Source: DATJPR01 sp963811705
GTDB taxonomy: Bacteria > Bacteroidota > Ignavibacteria > UBA10030 > UBA6906
Direction of reading: 5' to 3'
DNA: 64,000 nt
NCBI GenBank assembly: GCA_963811705.1
Contig: CAWESL010000017.1
Coordinates: 98,799-162,798, forward strand
Shown one piece after another: positions 18,229 through 26,935 of this stretch; position 1 is the first letter of the stretch; the number at the start of each line of letters is the position of its first letter. The notes beneath the pieces were generated by a model. That model searched no databases and had not been told where the DNA came from. It was given only the letters and a program-made list of their open reading frames with translations. The translations under genes were made by a program, and so were the position numbers.

Positions 18229-19901
18229 TGATGAACCGGCGCTCCTGGTCATGGATCCTGCCCTCGCTGCTTTTCCTTTTTTTTGTCGGCTATGTCCTCT
18301 ATCCGCTACTTTCGCTCAGTCATCAGGCATTCGGCGCCGGATGGTCGTTCGCATCGGGAAACGGTGCCGCCGGGGGTCTCCTCGGGAAAAGCACGATCGA
18401 GGCCGCGCTCAATTCAATTCTTGTTTCGGTCCTCTCCGTAATATTCGGCGGGATCGTCGGCGTGGTCCTTGCCGTTACGCTTACCCAGTTCAATTTTCCG
18501 TTTCGCCGTCTCCTCGCATTGCTTGCGGTTGTCCCCGTTGCCCTTCCTCCTCTCGTCGGTGTCGTCGCGTTCATGTTTGTATTCGGAGAAACGGGGATCC
18601 TTCCACGGTTTCTCTCATTTGTGACGGGGCTCCCGGCTTCGACATTGAGCATCGACGGTCTCCCTGCGATTGTGGCTGTTCACGTCTACTCATTCAATGC
18701 GTTTTACTATCTCTTCGCCTCTGCTGCTTTCGATCAGGTGGACGGATCGCTTGTTGAAGCCGCAACAAATCTTGGCGCCGGCCCCGGCAGAGTATTCAGG
18801 ACCATTTTGCTTCCCGAACTTCGGCCGGCGCTTCTTGGCGCTTCGATATTGACGTTTCTTTCGAGTATGGCGTCATTTTCCGCGCCGTTGCTCTTTGCGG
18901 GCTCGCATCGGTATCTGACGCTGGAAATTTTCATGGCGAAGACCAATGGCGAACTCGCACTTGCCTCCCGCCAAGCCATTCTGCTGCTTGCAGTGTCGTT
19001 GCTCTGTTTCGTCGTCCTCAACATTGTTGCAGGCTCGTCGATCGCCATGCGGAGGGCGAAGGGATCTTCGAGACGGGCGGAGTGGAAGGTCGGCTCACTT
19101 GGTCGAAAGATCTTGGTCGGCATCACCGCCCTCATCGCAGGCATCGAGTTTCTGCCGCTGGCGGTGATCATTCTCGTCTCGTTTGCGCGTGAAGGGTCAT
19201 GGACGACCCAACTGGTTCCGCAGAGCTATTCATTCGGCAATTATTCCCGTTTGCTCTCGGACGCGTCGGTGTTCGAACCGATCGGGAACAGCCTGACGAT
19301 GAGTCTGATCGGCCTAGGAGGAGCGCTGGTCATCGGCGGCCTCTCGGCTTACCTGACGACTAAAGGAGTCTTCCGATCGGTCCGGAAGGGGGCAGATGTC
19401 GTCCTCAGCATCCCGTACGCCATTCCCGGGACCGTGCTGGCCATCGGGCTGATCCTTGCCTTCAACCGCCCGACAGTCCTCACAGGAATGAGCGTCCTTG
19501 TCGGGACGTTTTGGATTCTTCCTCTTGCGTACATGCTTCGCACCTATCCGCTGATGATGCGTTCCATTTCTTCATCCCTACAACAAATTGACGACGGCCT
19601 TCTTGAGGCGGCCTCGTCTCTCGGCGCGTCTGCTTGGCGGCGCCTGAGAACCGTCGTTCTTCCCCTTGCGCTGCCGGGGATCATAGCCGGGTCGATGCTG
19701 ACTCTGATCACCCTGATTGGAGAATTCGTGGCTTCGATTTTGCTGTATACGTACAGCAACCGGCCAATTGCGGTGGAAATCCTCGCTCAGGTTCGTTCGT
19801 ACAGCTTTGGACAGGCATCCGCATATTGCGTTCTGGTTCTCCTTTTGATTCTCGGGGTCGTAGGAATGGGAGAGGCGTTTCGCCGCAGATCCGGAACCTA
19901 G
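18228..19901 (+). CDS. ABC importer permease, fused double-domain (FbpB/ThiP-like)
   Basis: 557 residues from ATG at 18228, preceded by AAGGAG; a longer frame from 18147 lies inside the ATPase gene. About 12 membrane segments form two copies of the binding-protein-dependent permease domain, each with an EAA loop (EAATNLGAGPG near 190 and EAASSLGASAW near 460). The fusion of two permease halves is typical of ferric-iron and thiamin importers. It ends the PIG-L-importer operon. Confidence 0.9.
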   Translation: MMNRRSWSWILPSLLFLFFVGYVLYPLLSLSHQAFGAGWSFASGNGAAGGLLGKSTIEAALNSILVSVLSVIFGGIVGVVLAVTLTQFNFPFRRLLALLAVVPVALPPLVGVVAFMFVFGETGILPRFLSFVTGLPASTLSIDGLPAIVAVHVYSFNAFYYLFASAAFDQVDGSLVEAATNLGAGPGRVFRTILLPELRPALLGASILTFLSSMASFSAPLLFAGSHRYLTLEIFMAKTNGELALASRQAILLLAVSLLCFVVLNIVAGSSIAMRRAKGSSRRAEWKVGSLGRKILVGITALIAGIEFLPLAVIILVSFAREGSWTTQLVPQSYSFGNYSRLLSDASVFEPIGNSLTMSLIGLGGALVIGGLSAYLTTKGVFRSVRKGADVVLSIPYAIPGTVLAIGLILAFNRPTVLTGMSVLVGTFWILPLAYMLRTYPLMMRSISSSLQQIDDGLLEAASSLGASAWRRLRTVVLPLALPGIIAGSMLTLITLIGEFVASILLYTYSNRPIAVEILAQVRSYSFGQASAYCVLVLLLILGVVGMGEAFRRRSGT

Positions 19902-20008
19902 GGGATTTTCGCCCCATTTCTTGTATTAATTTGCATTGTTTTGTATCTTTCCCTGCTTGGATTTGGCCGGAAATAAACGGCAGATATTGATTACCCCACC
20001 CGTTTCAT

Positions 20009-20076
20009 CCTGCCGATGAGGTAAGCCGAATGTTACCCCGGAGGACGCAAGATTCTGCCAGCGTTGACATCGGCAG
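20009..20076 (+). ncRNA. candidate structured RNA (three-way junction), unassigned
   Basis: CTGCCGATG (20010-20018) is exactly complementary to CATCGGCAG (20068-20076). Inside it lie GGTAA/TTACC (20020-20024, 20033-20037) and GACGC/GCGTT (20044-20048, 20061-20065), giving a compact three-way junction. It sits in the 234-bp gap between the importer permease and tRNA-Arg and does not fall in a recognisable gene. No known family was matched. Confidence 0.3.
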
Positions 20077-20135
20077 AAATCTCCGCAGGAGTAGGGTTTG
20101 GCTGAGCCGTTACATCGCGAGGCGATTGAAGGACT

Positions 20136-20209
<74 letters not shown>

Positions 20210-20259
20210 CTGCACGACAATCTACCGTTCCATTCATCCATCTGGAGTCTGTTGAGTCC

Positions 20260-20949
20260 ATGTTAACTCCGAAGAAGAAGCTTTCGAAAAGAGAGTTGAA
20301 ACAAGATACCCTCGTCACCTCGTATGTCAAGGTCACGACGTTCTATGAGACAAACCGGCGGATGATCAGCATTGTCACGGGTGCGGTGATCGTCCTGGCC
20401 ATTGCGCTCATCATCTATGGCCGGAACCGTGCCGCGAGCAACGTCGGTGCGTCGACTGCAATCGGAAGCGTCTACCAGCTCTTCGACAGCGGCCAGTACC
20501 AGTTGGCGATCGATGGAATCCCGGAACGAAACGTCAAGGGGTTGAGGTCGATCGTTGATGACTACGGCAATTCCAACGCGGGGGACATCGCACGGTTCTA
20601 TCTCGCCAACGCGTACTATGCCCTTGGGAAATATCAAGACGCCCTGGACCAGTTCAAGAAGTTCAGTCCAACCGACGAGACGCTGGATATCTCCAGACTC
20701 TCCGGGATCGGGTGTTGCTACGAAGGGCTGGGGATGCACAAAGACGCCGCAGAGTATTTCGAAAAAGCGGCGGACAAGGATCCCAAGGATGCCGGATGTG
20801 CGGAGAATATGAGTAACGCCGCGAGGAACTTCGCGGCAGCCGGGCAAAAGGACGAGGCGTTAACCCTGCTGAAGAAACTCAAGAAGGATTTTCCCGCGAC
20901 GTCATACGGGAGAGACGCTGACAGGGAAATCGCCGCGCTTTCGCTGTAA
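20260..20949 (+). CDS. membrane-anchored TPR protein
   Basis: 229 residues: a basic cytoplasmic N-terminus, one membrane helix (residues about 36-53), then a tetratricopeptide-type repeat region (about 85-215) with patterns such as AYYALGKYQDALDQFKKF. The topology resembles YfgM/BamD-adjacent scaffold proteins, which bind partners at the cell envelope, but no specific orthology is claimed. Confidence 0.75.
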   Translation: MLTPKKKLSKRELKQDTLVTSYVKVTTFYETNRRMISIVTGAVIVLAIALIIYGRNRAASNVGASTAIGSVYQLFDSGQYQLAIDGIPERNVKGLRSIVDDYGNSNAGDIARFYLANAYYALGKYQDALDQFKKFSPTDETLDISRLSGIGCCYEGLGMHKDAAEYFEKAADKDPKDAGCAENMSNAARNFAAAGQKDEALTLLKKLKKDFPATSYGRDADREIAALSL

Positions 20950-20995
20950 TCCGGAGAGCGGGCCTAACCATCACTTTTTTCCAGACGCAAGAGTC

Positions 20996-23119
20996 GTGAT
21001 CAAGCTCCGACGATTCCTATATATCGGCGGCGCTTTCCTGCTGCTTCTCGTCAAGTTTACGATCGACGTGATCAGCAAGAATGTCGAGCTGGAAGTAGGC
21101 GGGCTGACGCTCATTCGTGAAGCGGCGGTGGCGGGGGCGTTTCTTCTCATCGGGTTGACGATGTTCGGGTCTGCCAAGAGTCGGGAGCAGACTCCGATGC
21201 GGCGGCTTGGCGTCCTGCTCGTGGCGGCATACGGGCTCTCATTTCTCGGCATCGCCTTCAACGCCATTTCGATTCAGGGATTCGACCGCAAGAATCTCTC
21301 GCTCCTTCCCCTCGACTATCCCACGATGTTCCTGGCATCGATTGTCTCGGTGCTGTTCGGCGTTTTTTCCCTGCTCTCGCTGAAGTTTCTGAAGGACCTC
21401 ATTTTTTACCAGCGGCGCAGGGGGACCCAGAGGAACTTCGTCCTACTGGTCAGCGCGGTGGTGTTCGCGGCGGGTTCGGTGGTGATGCTCAGGCCGCTGG
21501 ACAGCAGCATTGTGACCTCCATCCTTCTTGCCGTGACGGTCGTGTTCGCGGTGATGAATTCCTTCCGTCTCCCCTGGATCGTTTACCTTTCCAAGCGGGA
21601 GAAGTTGATCGCGCTTGTGTATGGTTTTCTTCTCTTCGTCGCGTTTACCGGCATGGACGTCGCGCTGGTGACGGATTCGAATCTTCGCCGATCGTTGCTG
21701 TACTACTCGTATCCTTTGCGTGAATGGGTCCAGCTCTGCATCCTGACGGGAAACATCTACTTCGGAATGACCTTTGTTTCGACCCTCTTTCATCTCCCGA
21801 CCGCTGAGGCCTTCGAACGCAAGCGCTCTGAAGTGACATCGCTCCACAACCTCAGCCGGCTCATTACCCGGGTTCTCGATTTCAAGGAACTGACCGAAAC
21901 AGTGACCTCGATGACGCAGCAGGTTTGTGAAGCAAAGAGCTGCTGGCTCGAGTTGATCCAGACCGAACCGGGGACAGGATTGGAACAGGAGGCAAGCAGC
22001 GAACAACCGTTGCGCGTGACCATCGTCGCACAGATGAACATCTCGCCGGAAGAGATCGAGCAACTCCACGGAAGTCCTCCCAGTCTGCTCCGCCAGGAAG
22101 TCTTTGCGCGGCGCGGACCGATGGTCGTCGATGATGTGCAGCGTGATAAACGGTTTCAACATCTGAAGAAAACCAAAGGCCCGGTTGCGAGCATCGTCGT
22201 GATGCCGTTGATCTCCCACAGCGGCCTGATCGGCCTCCTGTACGCGACGAAAGGGACCGCCTACGGGTTCCTGAAAGACGATATCGACGTGATCGCAGCA
22301 TTTGCCGATCAGGCTGCGATCGCCCTGGAGAATTCGCGCTTGATTCATGAATCCATCGAGCGCGAACGCATGATCAGAGAGATGATGCTCGCGCAGGAAA
22401 TGCAGCGCAAGCTTCTTCCTCAAACCGTGCCGGTTCATGTGTCGTTCGAAATCGATGCCCATTCAACACCGGCATTTGAGGTCGGCGGTGACTACTATGA
22501 CTTTGTCGAATTAAGCGGAGACAGGCTGGGGATCGTTGTCGGGGATGTGTCCGGAAAGGGGGTCCCGGCGGCATTCTATATGTCGGAGGTCAAGGGAATT
22601 TTTCAGTCCCTGAGCACGCACTACCCGTCCCCGCGGGATCTCCTCATCCGCGCGAACGAGATCCTTGCAGGAAGCGTGGATCGTCGGTCGTTTGTGAGCC
22701 TTCTCTTTGCGGTGGTGGAGCTTCGCACGGGAAGAATGACGATGGCGCGTGCCGGTCACTGTCCACTTCTGTTCGCTTCGGATGTATCGGTCGAATACAT
22801 CCGGTCCGGCGGGATGGGCCTCGGCCTCAGCCGCGAGAGTGTGTTTAGTGAATCCCTGGAAGAGCATTCGATGGTGCTCAGCCCCGGGGATGTGTGTGTC
22901 TTCTATACGGATGGCGTTCCCGAGGCTATGCACGAAAACGAGGAATTCGGTTACGAGCGACTGCTCTCGGTCGCAAGAGATTCGTACACCGGCACTGCCC
23001 CTGAAATCAAGAATGCCGTCCTCTCATCACTGCAAGGTTTTGTGCGAAACACGATGAATCATGACGATATTACTCTCGTTGTCCTCAAATGGAAAGGATG
23101 TGAAAGGAGTCCAGCATGA
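20996..23119 (+). CDS. membrane GAF-SpoIIE-type PP2C phosphatase
   Basis: 707 residues from a GTG start. Residues 1-260 hold about seven hydrophobic segments, about 285-435 a GAF domain, and about 480-700 a PP2C/SpoIIE serine phosphatase (VGGDYYDF, GDVSGKG, and the C-terminal FYTDGVPEA supplying metal-binding Asp residues). It likely senses a signal in the membrane or cytosol and dephosphorylates the STAS protein encoded next, with which it overlaps by 4 bp. Confidence 0.88.
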   Translation: MIKLRRFLYIGGAFLLLLVKFTIDVISKNVELEVGGLTLIREAAVAGAFLLIGLTMFGSAKSREQTPMRRLGVLLVAAYGLSFLGIAFNAISIQGFDRKNLSLLPLDYPTMFLASIVSVLFGVFSLLSLKFLKDLIFYQRRRGTQRNFVLLVSAVVFAAGSVVMLRPLDSSIVTSILLAVTVVFAVMNSFRLPWIVYLSKREKLIALVYGFLLFVAFTGMDVALVTDSNLRRSLLYYSYPLREWVQLCILTGNIYFGMTFVSTLFHLPTAEAFERKRSEVTSLHNLSRLITRVLDFKELTETVTSMTQQVCEAKSCWLELIQTEPGTGLEQEASSEQPLRVTIVAQMNISPEEIEQLHGSPPSLLRQEVFARRGPMVVDDVQRDKRFQHLKKTKGPVASIVVMPLISHSGLIGLLYATKGTAYGFLKDDIDVIAAFADQAAIALENSRLIHESIERERMIREMMLAQEMQRKLLPQTVPVHVSFEIDAHSTPAFEVGGDYYDFVELSGDRLGIVVGDVSGKGVPAAFYMSEVKGIFQSLSTHYPSPRDLLIRANEILAGSVDRRSFVSLLFAVVELRTGRMTMARAGHCPLLFASDVSVEYIRSGGMGLGLSRESVFSESLEEHSMVLSPGDVCVFYTDGVPEAMHENEEFGYERLLSVARDSYTGTAPEIKNAVLSSLQGFVRNTMNHDDITLVVLKWKGCERSPA

Positions 23120-23493
23120 GTGATTTTAAGGTCGCCCTGCGGGAGCAAAACAGCATCAATGTCCTGGAGCTGAAGGGCTATTTGGACGCCCATACCGCGC
23201 CGAAGCTCGAGGAGGCTCTCCAGAACCTTCTCAGCTCCTCGCGTTATAATATTGTGATCAATTGCCGGGATCTCTCGTATATAAGTAGTGCGGGACTGGG
23301 AGTCTTTATGGCGTTCATTGAGGAGGTGCGTAAGAACAACGGTGACATCAAGTTGACGAACATGTCTCCCAAAGTGTACAACGTGTTCGACCTCCTGGGT
23401 TTTCCGTTGCTCTATGAGATCTTCAAGGAAGAACAGGAGGCGATTACCCGGTTCTTCGACAAGGGAAAAGCGACTCCCATCACGCCACGATGA
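23116..23493 (+). CDS. STAS-domain anti-sigma-factor antagonist (RsbV/SpoIIAA-like)
   Basis: 125 residues, a single STAS domain. The phosphorylatable Ser lies in YISSAGLG near residue 59. In partner switching the dephospho form binds the anti-sigma kinase. It overlaps its neighbours by 4 bp each (ATGA on both sides), between the phosphatase and the kinase-like gene, so the module is translated as a unit. Confidence 0.9.
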   Translation: MSDFKVALREQNSINVLELKGYLDAHTAPKLEEALQNLLSSSRYNIVINCRDLSYISSAGLGVFMAFIEEVRKNNGDIKLTNMSPKVYNVFDLLGFPLLYEIFKEEQEAITRFFDKGKATPITPR

Positions 23494-23939
23494 TATCACC
23501 GTCCTACGGATCAACTCGAGTGAAGACCGATACAATTCACATAGAAAGCAGGACGGAACGGCTGAACATCGTCCGGGAATTTGTCTCGGACGCAGCCCGA
23601 CGTGTCGGGTTCTCGGACGAAGAAGTCGGCAAGATTGCGCTTGCCGTCGATGAAGCGTGTACGAACATCATCAAGCACGCCTACAAGTTCGACCCGAACC
23701 AGGATATCGCCGTGAGCGTCGCGACGGAAAACCAATTGTTCGTCGTCCGCATTCGCGACCATGGTCGCACGTTCGACCCTACGTCCGTCCAGCCACCAAA
23801 CATGAAAGAATACCTGACCCACTTCCGACGCGGTGGGCTCGGCGTCCATTTGATGCGTTCCTTGATGGACAAGGTGGAATATTCCATCGTTCCCGGCACG
23901 ACGAATGAAGTCCGCCTCACGAAAAACCTCCCTCACTGA
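23490..23939 (+). CDS. RsbW-like serine kinase / anti-sigma regulatory factor (HATPase)
   Basis: 149 residues with a GHKL ATP-binding fold: N-box EACTNIIKHAY, G1 DHGR, and G2 GGLGVHLM. It should phosphorylate the STAS protein and hold a target (often a sigma factor) when the antagonist is phosphorylated. No sigma factor gene is in the window. A GTG at 23521 is an alternative start that removes ten poorly conserved residues. Its 3' end overlaps the next phosphatase by 35 bp. Confidence 0.88.
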   Translation: MISPSYGSTRVKTDTIHIESRTERLNIVREFVSDAARRVGFSDEEVGKIALAVDEACTNIIKHAYKFDPNQDIAVSVATENQLFVVRIRDHGRTFDPTSVQPPNMKEYLTHFRRGGLGVHLMRSLMDKVEYSIVPGTTNEVRLTKNLPH

Positions 23940-25698
23940 CGTCCCCCGATCGAAGGCCGGGTTGCCGAAACCTCTCGACACATCGTACGAGAGCCACTTC
24001 GATCACCAGGCGCTGTTCGAATTCAGCACCGTCATCAATTCCTCCCTGGATCACGAGTTTATTCTCAGCCACATCCTCCTGACGCTGATGGGGAAGCTCC
24101 TCGCGCCGCGGGGGATGGTTCTCCAGGCGGCACCCGATGTGGCACGGACGTATACCATCGAAAAGGTGAAGGGATTCGATTCCAGCGTGCAGGGAAAACA
24201 GCTTGTCATTCCACGCATGCCGCACGCTCTCACGTTCCTCGGGAGGTCGAAAGGGAAGAACCAGCCGTGGATGGAAGAGCTCGAAGCCCTTGGCGTCAGC
24301 ATCGTCCTGCCGCTCCTGATGGCGCAGAGACCGATTGGTGCCCTGGCGTTCAGTGAACGGTTCTCGAGCAGATCGCTCCTGGCGCGGGAAAAAACCTACC
24401 TCCGATCGCTGGCGAATATTTCCGCCACAGCGATTGAGAAGGCAAGAACCATCGACGCCCTCCAGGTGGTAAACCGGAAACTCGATCGGAAGATCCAGGA
24501 GTTGAACACGTTGTTCGACCTCGGCAAGGAGTTCGGGTCGCTGCTCGATCCTGAAAAGCTTGTTCGACTGCTGGTATTTTCGATCCTCGGTCAGATCGGC
24601 GTGAACCGGTACCTGCTCGGCCTCCGGGAAGGCGCCGATATGAATATTGCGGCGTCGAAAACCGACGGTCCGGCACCGCAGGGAGAACTGCTGAATTTGC
24701 TTTCGGGCGTCAAGAGCGCGTGTCCCCTCGCGAACGTCCCGATCCGATCCGCCATGGATCCGCGTCCGGTGCTGCTTGGACTCGGCCTGCACATCGTGGT
24801 TCCCATGCAATTGCAGGGAGAAACGCGCGGCGTCCTGCTCCTTGGAGAAAAACTCAACAGGGAAGAGTACACCGGTGCGGATCTCGAGTATCTTGCCTCG
24901 CTGGCGAATCTCGCAATCATTTCGATCGAAAACGCGCGGCTCTTTCAGGAAGCGCTCGAGAAACAGAAGCTCGAGAATGAGTTGATGATCGCACGGGATA
25001 TTCAGAAGGGCCTGCTCCCGAGCGTCATCCCGCATCTCGACCGCCTGGATATTGCCGCTACCAACATCAGCTCCAAGCAGGTGGGGGGCGACTATTATGA
25101 CGTCGTGGAGATGACCGAAGGACGGCACATTATTGCGATCGGCGACGTCTCCGGCAAAGGGACCCCCGCGGCGCTGCTGATGGCGAATTTGCAGGCGACG
25201 ATTCGCGCGCTGGTGCCGCTGGACCTTTCCCTGGGAGAACTCACCGGCCGCGTCAACGATCTCCTCTGTCAGAATACCGGCGGCAACCGATTTGTGACCT
25301 TCTTCTGGGGATACGTCAATGTTGAGGCAACCAGTCTCACCTACGTCAACGCGGGTCACAACTATCCCTATCTGCTCCACGCCGAGGGATCGATTGATCG
25401 TCTGGACAAGGGCGGAATGATCCTGGGCATCCTCCCCACTGTGCGGCCGTATGAAATGGCGACGATCCCTCTCCGGGACGGCGATCTGCTCGTCCTGTTT
25501 ACCGACGGCGTAAGCGAGGCAATGAATCGGGTATCGGAAGAGTTTGGAGAGGATCGGCTCGAGCAGGTGATCCGCGATCATTCACAGAAGTCCGCCGCCG
25601 AACTCATTGCGGAGATCCATCGCCATATCCAGGAATTCACGACAGGCGCTCCGCAGTCGGACGATATCACGATGATGGTGATCAAGGTACGGCGGTGA
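23905..25698 (+). CDS. soluble double-GAF SpoIIE-type PP2C phosphatase
   Basis: 597 residues with no membrane segment. Two GAF-like domains (about 30-175 and 195-350) precede a helical linker (IARDIQKGLLPS) and a PP2C domain (about 380-595) with VGGDYYDVV, GDVSGKG and LFTDGVSEA. It is the second phosphatase of the module, so the same STAS switch could respond to a membrane and a cytosolic signal. The start, 35 bp inside the kinase gene, is the best ATG. Confidence 0.86.
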   Translation: MKSASRKTSLTDVPRSKAGLPKPLDTSYESHFDHQALFEFSTVINSSLDHEFILSHILLTLMGKLLAPRGMVLQAAPDVARTYTIEKVKGFDSSVQGKQLVIPRMPHALTFLGRSKGKNQPWMEELEALGVSIVLPLLMAQRPIGALAFSERFSSRSLLAREKTYLRSLANISATAIEKARTIDALQVVNRKLDRKIQELNTLFDLGKEFGSLLDPEKLVRLLVFSILGQIGVNRYLLGLREGADMNIAASKTDGPAPQGELLNLLSGVKSACPLANVPIRSAMDPRPVLLGLGLHIVVPMQLQGETRGVLLLGEKLNREEYTGADLEYLASLANLAIISIENARLFQEALEKQKLENELMIARDIQKGLLPSVIPHLDRLDIAATNISSKQVGGDYYDVVEMTEGRHIIAIGDVSGKGTPAALLMANLQATIRALVPLDLSLGELTGRVNDLLCQNTGGNRFVTFFWGYVNVEATSLTYVNAGHNYPYLLHAEGSIDRLDKGGMILGILPTVRPYEMATIPLRDGDLLVLFTDGVSEAMNRVSEEFGEDRLEQVIRDHSQKSAAELIAEIHRHIQEFTTGAPQSDDITMMVIKVRR

Positions 25699-25845
25699 GT
25701 AGGCAGTTTACAGTAAGAAGTAGGCAGAAAACTATTGCTGTTGTTGGTTCGTCCCCAGGTCCCACAGACCCAAGGTCCCAAGTATCAAGGTCCACCCAGT
25801 TGGCAGTTGCCAACTGACAATCGACAAGTGACAATCGTCAAGTGA
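25695..25845. repeat. degenerate intergenic repeat patch
   Basis: 25695-25727 closely matches the reverse complement of 49496-49528. Further on are an inverted repeat CAGTTGGCA-GT-TGCCAACTG (25797-25816) and a 14-bp tandem repeat ACAATCGACAAGTG / ACAATCGTCAAGTG (25818-25845). No gene is supported here. Confidence 0.6.
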
Positions 25846-25955
25846 CAATTGTTCTCCCCCCCTTCTCCCTTGCTCCCTTATTGCTTCTCCCTCGCTTTCT
25901 CCCTAAATTCTGTTATTGCGAACTGCACGCGCACGTCTTTCACAACAGAAGCCCG

Positions 25956-26918
25956 ATGCCCCCCCGCTCGTCAACGGCTGTCAGACTTTCCCAAAGCGCG
26001 CTCCGGAAGCACTTTGATGGATTTGTGAGGAGCATGCGCGGGCGAGCCCCGGAAACGCGCGGGACGTACGAGCGTGCCTTGCGGGAATTTCTCCGGTGGC
26101 ACAAGACGGATAGAAAGTGCCGGTTTGTGACGAACGATATCCTCCGCTACAAGAGCCATCTTCTCGACGAGAAACAGCTTTCACAGGTTTCCGTCTCGAC
26201 CTATTTGACATCCGTCCGACAGTTTTGCGATTTCCTGATGCACAAGGGAATCCTCAGAGAGAACCCGGCACGGACGGTGGGCGGGTCAGGAAGACCGACC
26301 GCGCATTCGCGTCAGACGCTGACGGCGGAGGAGGTCAGGGCCGTGCTTGACGCAGTCTATCCCGGCGATGAGCTCGGGCTTCGAGACCTTGCATTCATCA
26401 AGCTCATGGTGTTGTGTGGGCTTTCGGAGATCGAGATCATCCGCGCGAATGCCGAAGACCTGCTCCTCAAGGATGGCGACTCAACGCTTCGCGTGCAGGG
26501 AAAAGGCAGGCTGTCAAAGGACGCCGTGGTCCAGATTCCGCCGAACGTGCGCACCGTCCTCGAGCAATATCTCTCCGTCCGCGGGATCCCGTCGCCGCGC
26601 GATCCGCTCTTTGCGAGTGCAGGGAACAGGACGCGCGGTGAACGCATGACCACGCGTGGCGTGCGGGAACGCGTTAATCATTATCTGGAAGTCGCCGGTG
26701 TGAAGAAGGGCCGGCTCCGTCAGGTGACGCCGTATTCACTGCGCCACACCGCGGCGGCGCTGATGGCGGAAGCGGGCGCGACCGCAGATGAAATTCGGAA
26801 CCGGATGCGGTTGGGAAGCGTGATGACGGCATTGCTGTATCTCAACAAGGTCCGGGATGGAGAAGGCGGGAAGGCGAATGGCGAGAAGGCGCGCAAGGAC
26901 GAAGAAACTACCTCGTAA
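25956..26918 (+). CDS. tyrosine-recombinase-fold protein with degenerate active site
   Basis: 320 residues: an N-terminal SAM-like core-binding domain (about 15-105) and a XerC/XerD-like C-terminal domain (about 118-300). The fold is clear but key residues differ. The motif normally reading GLR is GLS (S157), the motif-II His is Tyr (Y260 before LRH), and the LGH His is Ser (LGS, S288). R263, H264 and the nucleophile position Y295 remain. It may be a DNA-binding or inactive recombinase. The ATG at 25956 is preferred over a frame opening at 25842 in repeat DNA. It ends 17 bp before leuS. Confidence 0.72.
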   Translation: MPPRSSTAVRLSQSALRKHFDGFVRSMRGRAPETRGTYERALREFLRWHKTDRKCRFVTNDILRYKSHLLDEKQLSQVSVSTYLTSVRQFCDFLMHKGILRENPARTVGGSGRPTAHSRQTLTAEEVRAVLDAVYPGDELGLRDLAFIKLMVLCGLSEIEIIRANAEDLLLKDGDSTLRVQGKGRLSKDAVVQIPPNVRTVLEQYLSVRGIPSPRDPLFASAGNRTRGERMTTRGVRERVNHYLEVAGVKKGRLRQVTPYSLRHTAAALMAEAGATADEIRNRMRLGSVMTALLYLNKVRDGEGGKANGEKARKDEETTS

Positions 26919-26935
26919 CGAAATCTTAGCATCCC

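Noticed and set aside
20009..20110. Possible c-di-GMP-I (GEMM) riboswitch
   Set aside because: GGACGCAA is shared, but the tetraloop-receptor pair and second hairpin of the family are not found, and the neighbouring tRNA and TPR genes are not typical targets. Kept only as an unassigned structured RNA.
23917..25581. Minus-strand frame of 554 codons
   Set aside because: A mirror of the double-GAF phosphatase gene, which has clear domain motifs; the antisense product has none.
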